From Gammaproteobacteria bacterium (lineage in GTDB: Bacteria > Pseudomonadota > Gammaproteobacteria > Arenicellales > Poriferihabitantaceae), in contig JAPOSW010000098.1 of assembly GCA_026709505.1 (NCBI GenBank), positions 1 to 55,880 of the forward strand: 55,880 nucleotides of DNA, read 5' to 3'. The notes beneath the pieces are model-generated. The model made no database searches, was not told the DNA's origin, and worked only from the letters and a program-made list of their open reading frames with translations. The position numbers and the translations under genes were made by a program. The first letter of the stretch is position 1. Each line of letters opens with the position of its first letter. Positions 49,501 to 55,880 of this stretch are shown here, one piece after another.

Positions 49501-51243
49501 ATGAACAAAGAACTTGTTGACAAGGTCTCTGGCTCCATTCTTTATGGGTTCAGCCGGCATTTCAAGCGTTTCAGCGAAATAACCATCAAAGCCCGAGATC
49601 GCTTTGAATCGGCTGACTGGGATGAAGAAGGCCTTGCCCAAAAAAAACGGATTTTCCTGTATGACGAGAGGGTCACGGAAACAGTCCAATATATCCGGGA
49701 GAGAATTGATGTCACTGGAATTGACAAGATCATTTGGCAGGACATCAAACGACAATACATGTGGAAGCTGTATGACCACAGCCAGCCAGAGCTTGCCGAG
49801 AGTTTCTACAATTCAGTGTTCTGCCGACTGTTTGACCGGGAATATTTCAACAACAAGCACATCTTTGTCAAGCCCGGAACAGCGGTTGACTTTCTCGATA
49901 TGGAAGATCCTACCTATGTTGCCTGGTATCCCAAAGATTCGAACATGCACGAATGCTTTCGAGATATCCTGAATTCTTTTGGCCTGCGAAACAAATGGCA
50001 AAACATCGGTCGCGATATTGATTCGATCGTAGAGGCGATTTCCCCTCTGATTGAGACCAACTCCCAGTCTTTGCCCTATCTTCACTTTGAGGTGATCTCA
50101 TCGCTGTTCTATCGAAACAAGGCAGCCTACCTCGTGGGGCGGGCCGTGGTCAATCAATCCCGGATTCCATTTGTCGTTCCCCTGTTGCTGGACAAGTCAA
50201 GGCAACTGCATGTTGATGCCATCCTGACCGACAGTCAGGATATTGCCTTGATCTTCAGCTTTACCCGGTCCTATTTCATGGTCAGCACTGAGGTTCCCTC
50301 AGCCTTGGTGACTTTCCTGTCGACCATGCTGCCAACAAGAAGCCATGCTGACATATACACCTCGATCGGTTTTCAGAAACAAGGCAAGACCCTTTTCTAC
50401 AGGGAGTTTCTGCACCACCTGCAGCACTCCAGTGACAAGCTGATCATTGCACCGGGCATCAAGGGCATGGTCATGACTGTATTCACCCTGCCCTCTTATC
50501 CATTTGTCTTCAAGATCATCAACGATTCGTTCCCCCCGCAAAAGAGCATGGACCGTGCGACTGTCAAGCAGAAGTATCAGATGGTCAAGACACATGACCG
50601 TGTCGGCCGTATGGCAGACACGCTTGAATTCTCCCATGTTGCCTTTCCTGTAGACCGCTTTTCCGATGACTTGATGGAAGAGTTAAGGATGATGGTTCCA
50701 TCAAGCCTAACCTTCGATAGCGAAAACATCATTATTCGGCATTTGTACATCGAAAGAAGACTGGTGCCTCTCAATATCTATCTGGAATCTGCCAATGAGC
50801 AGGAATACGACCGGGCAGTCCGCAGCTATGGGAATGCAATCCGGGACATCGTCGGAGCTGGCATCTTTCCGGGCGACATGCTGCTGAAAAACTTTGGCGT
50901 CACCCGGCATGGCCGAGTAATCTTCTATGACTATGACGAGATCCGACCCATCGCCGAAATTCGCATCCGGAAAATCCCCCAGGCACGATTTGACGAGGAA
51001 GAGTATTCAGCCGAAATCTGGTATGAAACGGAAGAACGCGACTTCTTTCCTGAACAGTTCGAGCGCTTTGTCATGAACCATCCTAAATTCAGGAAGATAT
51101 TTCTTGACTACCATTCGGACTTGCTGGAGCCGGATTACTGGAAAAGAGTGCAGAGCAACTTCAACAACAAGATAAGACCGCACATATTTCCCTACAGTGA
51201 AGAGAAACGATTCGCCAATCGTTTCAAGGAAAGATATGGTTGA
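49501..51243 (+). CDS. aceK: Isocitrate dehydrogenase kinase/phosphatase
   Basis: Bifunctional enzyme that phosphorylates and reactivates isocitrate dehydrogenase, setting flux between the citric acid cycle and the glyoxylate bypass. The 580 aa protein has the family N-terminal regulatory half and a kinase half with IAPGIKGMVMTVFTLPSY (ATP-binding loop), FVFKIINDSFPPQK (Lys), LLKNFGVTRHG and VIFYDYDEIRPI. It is not accompanied by aceA or aceB. It is convergent with dksA, and its stop lies 23 bases from the dksA stop. AceK is mostly proteobacterial. Confidence 0.95.
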   Translation: MNKELVDKVSGSILYGFSRHFKRFSEITIKARDRFESADWDEEGLAQKKRIFLYDERVTETVQYIRERIDVTGIDKIIWQDIKRQYMWKLYDHSQPELAESFYNSVFCRLFDREYFNNKHIFVKPGTAVDFLDMEDPTYVAWYPKDSNMHECFRDILNSFGLRNKWQNIGRDIDSIVEAISPLIETNSQSLPYLHFEVISSLFYRNKAAYLVGRAVVNQSRIPFVVPLLLDKSRQLHVDAILTDSQDIALIFSFTRSYFMVSTEVPSALVTFLSTMLPTRSHADIYTSIGFQKQGKTLFYREFLHHLQHSSDKLIIAPGIKGMVMTVFTLPSYPFVFKIINDSFPPQKSMDRATVKQKYQMVKTHDRVGRMADTLEFSHVAFPVDRFSDDLMEELRMMVPSSLTFDSENIIIRHLYIERRLVPLNIYLESANEQEYDRAVRSYGNAIRDIVGAGIFPGDMLLKNFGVTRHGRVIFYDYDEIRPIAEIRIRKIPQARFDEEEYSAEIWYETEERDFFPEQFERFVMNHPKFRKIFLDYHSDLLEPDYWKRVQSNFNNKIRPHIFPYSEEKRFANRFKERYG

Positions 51244-51266
51244 TCCAGGGCGAACCTTGGGATTTT

Positions 51267-51701
51267 TCAGGCAAGCTGCCTTTCCTGGATCTCGGCTACT
51301 GTCTTGCAGTCGATGCAGAGGCTGGCGGTTGGACGGGCTTCGAGACGTCGCAATCCAATCTCTTCACCGCAGTTCTCGCAAAAACCGAAGTCTCCAGTCC
51401 GGATCAGGGTAATTGCATCCTCAATTTTCCTGATCAGTTTTCGGTCTCGATCTCGGCCCCGCAATTCCAGGGTCATGTCCGTTTCCAGGCTTGCACGATC
51501 CGCCGGGTCGGGGTGATTGGCTGTTTCATCCTGTATGTGATGGACGGTTCTAGAGGTATCACTCGTCAATTCCGACATCCATGCGGTCAGGATCGCTTCG
51601 AAGTGTGCGAGCTGTGACTCGTTCATGTAGGTATCCCCACGCTTCACTTCGTAGGGCTTGATGCCATGAATCAGTTTTTGTGTTTTCTTTCTGGCTGCCA
51701 T
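51267..51701 (-). CDS. dksA: RNA polymerase-binding transcription factor DksA
   Basis: Secondary-channel factor that works with ppGpp on stringent promoters. The 144 aa product has a long coiled coil with the tip motif DPADRAS (the DxxDxA tip that reaches the active site) and a four-Cys zinc finger, FCENCGEEIGLRRLEARP with LCIDCKTVAE. The N-terminal KGIKPYEVKRGD-type segment is typical (here IKPYEVKRGDTYM). Fully conserved tip residues argue that it is functional. It has its own strong promoter at 51764-51792. Confidence 0.95.
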   Translation of the reverse strand: MAARKKTQKLIHGIKPYEVKRGDTYMNESQLAHFEAILTAWMSELTSDTSRTVHHIQDETANHPDPADRASLETDMTLELRGRDRDRKLIRKIEDAITLIRTGDFGFCENCGEEIGLRRLEARPTASLCIDCKTVAEIQERQLA

Positions 51702-51763
51702 GTTTGCTGCTTGTTGAGTGTTTCTCGGATTGGGAAATCGCCCACCCCAAAAACCGGAGCGGA

Positions 51764-51792
51764 TTTATACCAGAACGAATCCCTCAATGCAA
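51764..51792 (-). promoter_or_regulatory. dksA: dksA promoter
   Basis: On the minus strand TTGCAT (51787-51792) and TATAAA (51764-51769) are separated by 17 bp, with TGG just before the -10 (extended -10). The bases after the -10 are GC-rich (TCCGCTCCGG), a discriminator of the kind found at stringently controlled promoters. The leader before the dksA start is about 55 bases. Confidence 0.6.
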
Positions 51793-51814
51793 ACTGATTT
51801 TGAATCTCACTGAA

Positions 51815-51840
51815 ACTAGGGTGTGTTAACACACCCTAGT
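51815..51840. repeat. Perfect 26 bp palindrome at the edge of the ankyrin/SUMF1 relic
   Basis: ACTAGGGTGTGTT followed directly by its reverse complement AACACACCCTAGT, without a spacer. It sits behind the dksA promoter, and the readable ankyrin sequence starts inside its right arm after a stop at 51827. The flanking CTAG and the absence of a loop suggest two element ends joined together, or a miniature element, rather than a terminator. Confidence 0.6.
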
Positions 51841-52790
51841 CGAAGCTGGCGCCAACATAGACGTTCGTGCACCGGATGGTGCGACAGCACTCTTTATGGC
51901 AACGGTTTTGGAACAATCGGAAATTTCAAAATTACTAGTAAATACTGGAGCTGATATCTTTATAAAAGGACCAAAGGGGCGTACGGCAGTAAATGTGGCA
52001 AGATTATCTTTTGCAGATTCTTGGGTTTCAGAGGTTATTGAAGGAGTATCTGAAGTTGAGAATTTTACCCTCCAACAGGATGTTTCCCCAGAAAAAGACA
52101 TTGCTCATGTGCATGGGGCAGGAGAGGTTTTTCGAGACTGCGACTTTTGTCCTGAATTGGTTGTGGTTCCTGCAGGTTCATTTTCACGGATTGTTGAAAA
52201 AGAAAAACGAACTTTCGAAAATGATCACCTGGTTATACAGTCCGACATTCAGAAACTGAATAATGATGTGAAGATTCGAGTTCTTTTTGCAGTTGGCAAG
52301 TACGAGATAACAGTTAAGAAATATGCAAGTTTTGTTGAACAGGGCGGTCACGCTTCCATGGGCGGGTGTATACATGACACTCAAATTTGGCGTGTGGAGG
52401 ATGACATTTATTCATGGCAAAATCCTGGATTTAGCCAGGCCGAGAATGATCCTGTGGCATGTCTGAACTGGCATGATTACCAGTCATATGTGAGATGGCT
52501 GAGTCGTGAGACGGGAGAGAACTATCGGCTGCTATCAGAGTCGGAGTGGGAATATTTAGCGCAACGCCGGCAAGATGGTGCGGTGGACAGCCTCCCGTCG
52601 AATGCATTCATACATGTTGTGCGCGGGAAGTCTGGGAGTGGGTGGGGGACTGCTGGAACGATAGTTATTATGGCGCTCCTATGGACGATAGTGCCTGAAC
52701 TAGAGGAGACTGCGATTTACGCATGTTGCGTGGCGGTGGTTCTGCGGGTATTATGGGTTGCCTGCCCAGTCTCCCCACGGGTCGCACGGG
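51830..52790 (+). pseudogene. Ankyrin-repeat / formylglycine-generating-enzyme (SUMF1) relic
   Basis: The plus-strand frame reads VEAGANIDVRAPDGATALFM and LLVNTGADIFIKGPKGRT (two ankyrin repeats). It then enters a SUMF1-type domain: ELVVVPAGSFSRIVEKE, FAVGKYEITVKKYASFVEQG, DPVACLNWHDYQSYVRWLS and ENYRLLSESEWEYLAQRR. After about 52615 the correct frame shifts, and reads REVWEWVGDCWNDSYYGAP. A TGA then stands where a Trp is expected, before TRGDCDLRMLRGGG, after which homology ends. The 5' end is truncated at the palindrome. Such domains convert sulfatase Cys to formylglycine or act as C-type-lectin-like carriers; this copy is inactive. Confidence 0.82.
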
Positions 52791-53190
52791 TGCTTGGCTC
52801 GTGAATCCTTGCATCCGGGTTTCCAGGGACGCAAGCCTTGGCAGATTGGCAATTGAACTCATTGCAGTGACTGCATTAATCTTTGTTGTCAACTCAGGCA
52901 TATCATGCACGCGAGACGGGCATCGCACTTGAATTGCACTGCCGCTTTCTCTTGTGGCTGATTCCCGCAGTGGACCGTTTTCCCCGTTCCCAGAAATTCC
53001 TGCTTGGAGACCGCATCCAGTGCATGGCAATTGACGTGCTTGAAGCGCCGATTGAGTCAAACTACAGCAAGCCCGATAAGTCATCTATGGCATGCCCTAC
53101 GGCGACTACAAGGCAAGATACCAGAATGAAGCCTCCGCCTAACAGCTCGACCAGTTTGCAGACAGCCAGCAGAAGTCAACCGAATGAAGT
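52791..53190. other. Stretch between SUMF1 and hemE relics
   Basis: About 400 bases of unassigned sequence in which frames on both strands overlap without recognisable domains. It is probably further relic DNA. Confidence 0.4.
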
Positions 53191-53551
53191 CTATCGGGCA
53201 CTTTTCTGATGGACGGTGTCTACTAGCAATCCCACCCGATCCGGTTCGACACCTGGATGAATCCCGTATCCCAGATTGAACACGTGCCTATCCCCTTCGC
53301 CATAATCATCAGTGACGGTGCACCTACGGTGACCTGCCTGTAGTGGTAATCGGTCACGAACCGGATCAGTTCTTGTATCAAGATATCCGCAAAAGGGCTG
53401 ATCATGCATCATGCCCTTGACATGCCTGGGCTTCCTGGAACTGGCCTCCATCCACAATATAAGTGGCTAGCGTCCAAGGGCTGCCTCTGAATCCAATCGA
53501 AGAAGATGCTCTTCCTGCCAGTTTATGACGTGCCAGCGCAATTGTCTGCAT
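53191..53551 (-). pseudogene. Decayed uroporphyrinogen decarboxylase (hemE) fragment
   Basis: Reading the minus strand from about 53551, one frame gives QTIALARHKLAGR and IGFRGSPWTLATYIVDGG. One extra C then shifts into SSRKPRHVKGMMHDQP. Another shift gives FADILIQELIRFVTDY. The C-terminal frame reads RHVFNLGYGIHPGVEPDRV before a stop at 53191. These blocks come in HemE order: GSPWTLATYM, HVKGMM.DQP, the helix before the active-site region, and VFNLGHGI. The stretch between the last two blocks is too short, so several internal pieces are missing. It cannot encode an active enzyme. Confidence 0.75.
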
Positions 53552-53621
53552 AAGAATTGCTGTTGCCTGCATTGCAATAATCGCTTAATCTATAGTTCTA
53601 ACCCCATAGTGGAAACTGAAC

Positions 53622-53840
53622 ATGGCCAGCATCATGATCCGCAATCTCGACGAAGACTTGAAGACTCGCCTACGCATACGTGCCGCCGAGCATCACCGAT
53701 CAATGGAGGAAGAGGTGTGCACCATTCTTCGCAACGCTGTGGGCAACGATCAGGCCAGGCTCCAAGACCTGGCGAAATTTACGCGCGAGTGCTTTGACCC
53801 CTTGGCGGCGTGGAGCTTGAAATTCCCCCTCGCGGCTTGA
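53622..53840 (+). CDS. FitA-like ribbon-helix-helix antitoxin
   Basis: A 72 aa protein. MASIMIRNLDEDLKTRLRIR is the opening strand and helix of the FitA/VapB ribbon-helix-helix fold, with a second helix AAEHHRSMEEEVCTILRNAV. The C-terminal tail is short and basic-acidic mixed and should wrap around the toxin. It lies 35 bases before the PIN-domain toxin gene in the usual order. It appears intact even though the toxin is frameshifted. Confidence 0.85.
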   Translation: MASIMIRNLDEDLKTRLRIRAAEHHRSMEEEVCTILRNAVGNDQARLQDLAKFTRECFDPLAAWSLKFPLAA

Positions 53841-53875
53841 TGCATGAACCTCTGGATTTCTCCTGAGTTGCTTGC

Positions 53876-54297
53876 ATGCTCATCCTGGACACGAATGTTG
53901 TTTCCGAACTCATGCGTCCCCAGCCAACGCCCGCTGTTGTGGAATGGTTTGCTGAACATGACGTGCAACAGATGTACCTGACGGCGATCAGTGAAGCAGA
54001 ATTGCGCTATGGTGTTGCGATCATGCCGACCGGCAAGCGAAAAACGATACTGGCGTCTGCCATGGCTCGCTGGCTCGCTCATGGTTTTGGAGATCCGATT
54101 CTTTCGTTTGACAGTGTTGCGGCTCGTGCCTATGCGGAGATTGCGGCCGAGTGCGTGACGCAGGTCGGCCGATCAGTGAGTTTGACTGCCAAATAGCAGC
54201 CATATGCCGGGCCCACAACGCTATCCTGATCACGCATAATGTTCGGGATTTCCAGTGTGCAGGGATCGAGGTAGCTAATCCTTGGATCGGTGCCTAG
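53876..54297 (+). pseudogene. FitB-like PIN-domain toxin, 3'-frameshifted
   Basis: PIN-domain RNase, with LILDTNVVSELMRP (first catalytic Asp) and TAISEAELRYGVAIMP (acidic residue). After QVGR the original frame reads SVSLTAK and stops at 54194-54196. Reading the alternative frame from 54166 gives RPISEFDCQIAAI, then ILITHNVRDFQCAGIEV and NPW, to a stop at 54297, exactly the expected FitB C-terminus. One base has been lost near 54166. The listed protein thus misses the Asp of the EFDCQIA motif and the last helix, so it is probably inactive. Confidence 0.85.
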
Positions 54298-54671
54298 CGA
54301 TCAGTGCATTTGTCTAATCAGGAGTTTGGGGTGATTCCCCCTCAGGTTGCTTGTCGGACGTGTCTGTTTTCGTTCCACAGACGAGAATCGATCCGGGATC
54401 AAAACCCTATTTACCTCTCTGATATACACTACGGTGAATACATGCCTATTGAACAACTTCTAAGATGATAGGGTTCGTTGCTGCTTTGTCATTTGACGAT
54501 TGCCGCAAATTGATGCGATCGATGAAACAGGACTTTGCAGGACCCTGATCTAAAAATAGGAATCGCGAAAAAAGAATAAAGCCTTGTTAAATTAGTGTGT
54601 TATTGGAAAATAATGTTTCTAGCATTTCACCCAATGGGTGAACATTCCACCAGCCCCAAAGCAGCAAGGCC
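54298..54671. other. Spacer between fitB and the IS1380 fragment
   Basis: About 370 bases without genes. It contains TCACCCA-A-TGGGTGA at 54627-54641, seven-base arms about one base, close to where the GC-rich transposase fragment begins. Confidence 0.45.
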
Positions 54672-55109
54672 ATGAACATTCTACGTCATTCAGTCGCGAA
54701 AAGCCGCCACAGCTTCACCTCCCGGGCGGTCCTCATGGTGCCCGCGACGCTCCTCGGGCGGCTGGGACTCGGGGAGACCGTCCACGAGCTGATGCCGGCT
54801 CCGGGCAGCAGCCGGGGCTATCGCCACGGCATAATCTTCGAGACCTTCATGCTGACGGCGAAGTGCCTGGAGGACGTTCGCCATCTCCACGAGGAGCAGA
54901 CGCTCGCCGGGCTGACGGGGTTCCGGTCGCTGCCGTGCGCCGCCACGCTGGGCGGCTGGCTGCAGCGGGTCGGCAGGAGCCAGCAGTCGAGGGACGTCCT
55001 GCAGGAGGTAGCCGCCGGGTGCTGGAGGCGGCCCTGCAGGGCCGGAACCGCGTGACCCTGGACATCGACGCCTCGGCGGTTCATGCGAAGAAGAAGACCG
55101 CAAGGCGCA
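54672..55109 (+). mobile_element. IS1380-family transposase fragment
   Basis: A GC-rich plus-strand frame reads LGRLGLGETVHELMPAPGSS, then LTAKCLEDVRHLHEE and GFRSLPCAATLGGWLQRVGR, as in the N-terminus of IS1380-type transposases. At about 55009 one base is missing, and the next frame continues RRVLEAALQGRNRVTLDIDAS, holding the first catalytic Asp region. Homology stops at AKKKTARRT near 55109. Most of the catalytic domain and the right end are gone. The base composition differs sharply from the flank. Confidence 0.75.
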
Positions 55110-55389
55110 CCCTGCCCGTTCTACACAAATATTCTCTTGACATAACTGACTGGGAAGTATGGCATTACGATGCATGGGAAGCACTCACCCCAATACGCAA
55201 GCCGCTTTCGGGGGATGGAAGCCTGCCCTGGCTGACCCGGCTGCTGTCCGCTGGAACCTGTTCGAGAGCATCCGGAGCGCCTGTGCAGGCCGGTAAACTG
55301 ATGCGAAGACTCGCTCCCGGCATCGCCGAGGGACTGGCCCTGAAACGGTTCTGCCCGAACTTACGTCCAGACAGGACTTATGGCTAATA
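55110..55389. other. Unassigned sequence between IS1380 and IS30 fragments
   Basis: About 280 bases, AT-rich up to about 55185 and then GC-rich. No recognised protein or element end. Composition changes twice, which suggests a junction of unrelated pieces. Confidence 0.4.
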
Positions 55390-55880
55390 GGCAGGCCGCG
55401 GTGCCTCGCGCCGATGATCGTGTCCAGCTCCCAGTCGCCGATCCGGCTCTTCTCCTCCGCCACCGCCCGGCATGCCGGCTGCCCCGCCAGTTCGGCTTCC
55501 GGCCCCGCCGCCTGAGGCACCGGTACAGGTCGCCTCCCGCCTTGCGGTCCGCCCGCACCTGCCGGCAGATCCACTCCCGGCCCGCCGTCTCTTCGCCCAG
55601 GAGCTTCAGGCGCCCCTCGATCTGCTCCGGACTCCAGCCCTCCTCCAGCAGCCCGCGGATGCGGCGCCACAGCGCACCGGTCAGCTTGCGGGGCACGCCC
55701 GAGGCCTCGCGGCGGCGGGCACTGGCCCTGGCCTGGGCCTGCCGGTGACGGCAGCCGCGGCCTCCCCGGTTGCGGGCGATCTCGCGGCTGATGGTGGCCG
55801 GACTCCGGCCCAGCTCCCCGGCAATCTCGCGGATCGACAGGCCTCTGGACATCAGAACCTTGATCTGGCATCGTTCATCG
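55390..55880 (-). mobile_element. IS30-family transposase fragment, cut by the window end
   Basis: On the minus strand, from the window edge, DERCQIKVLMSRGLSIREIA and GELGRSPATISREIARNRGG form the IS30 helix-turn-helix. Then come GVPRKLTGALWRRIRGLLEE, GWSPEQIEGRLKLLG and REWICRQVRADRKAGGDLY. After a frame change near 55460 the next frame gives EEKSRIGDWELDTIIGARHR, with the first catalytic Asp. Homology ends near 55390, losing the rest of the DDE domain. The 5' end continues outside the window. Confidence 0.8.

Overview
The window looks like chromosome of a free-living or host-associated marine Gammaproteobacterium. This is inferred from gene content: MltA, Mpl, ribonuclease D, PhoBR, PsiE, Coq7, AceK and DksA are a typical gammaproteobacterial set. 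Choline sulfatase, glycolate oxidase, an MMPA-CoA-ligase-like enzyme and a phytanoyl-CoA dioxygenase relative point to use of marine organic solutes. No rRNA, tRNA or CRISPR array was recognised. Base composition is moderate over most of the window and clearly GC-rich only in the last ~1.2 kb.

Layout. 0.2-5.6 kb: lytic transglycosylase MltA, then RNase D and a large UvrD/Rep-type helicase on the minus strand. 6.4-10.1 kb: a plus-strand run of membrane protein, mpl, dsbA and a glycerophosphodiesterase. 10.1-13.3 kb: mmsA divergent from a MocR-type regulator. 13.4-15.4 kb: phoB-phoR. 15.6-20.4 kb: sparse region with a frameshifted phytanoyl-CoA dioxygenase, a class V aminotransferase and an AT-rich pair (small protein plus retropepsin-like protease). 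20.4-26.9 kb: purine catabolism, xdhABC facing a frameshifted xanthine/uracil permease with an added ATPase-like domain and a structured leader. 27-33 kb: glcDEF, coq7, choline sulfatase. 33.2-36.1 kb: toxin-antitoxin material (a decayed parE and hipBA) and palindromes. 36.1-49.3 kb: methyltransferase, acyl-CoA dehydrogenase, an AAA ATPase, psiE, enoyl-CoA hydratase, azlCD, glycerate kinase, acyl-CoA ligase, a CoA-binding protein and metY. 49.5-51.7 kb: aceK and dksA. 51.8-55.9 kb: a gene graveyard of ankyrin/SUMF1 relic, hemE relic, fitAB with a broken toxin, and IS1380 and IS30 transposase fragments.

Linked functions. Glycolate oxidase, glycerate kinase and AceK all touch glyoxylate metabolism. 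XdhABC and the permease would take up and oxidise purines. The acyl-CoA ligase, acyl-CoA dehydrogenase, enoyl-CoA hydratase and MmsA fit oxidation of short or branched acyl chains.

The strongest unusual features are broken or remodelled genes: at least six reading-frame breaks, two genes recognisable only by translating through stops (parE, hemE), perfect palindromes beside relics, and a multi-stem RNA leader before the purine permease. Several breaks are single bases in short homopolymers, so sequencing or assembly error must be excluded before any of them is treated as biology.
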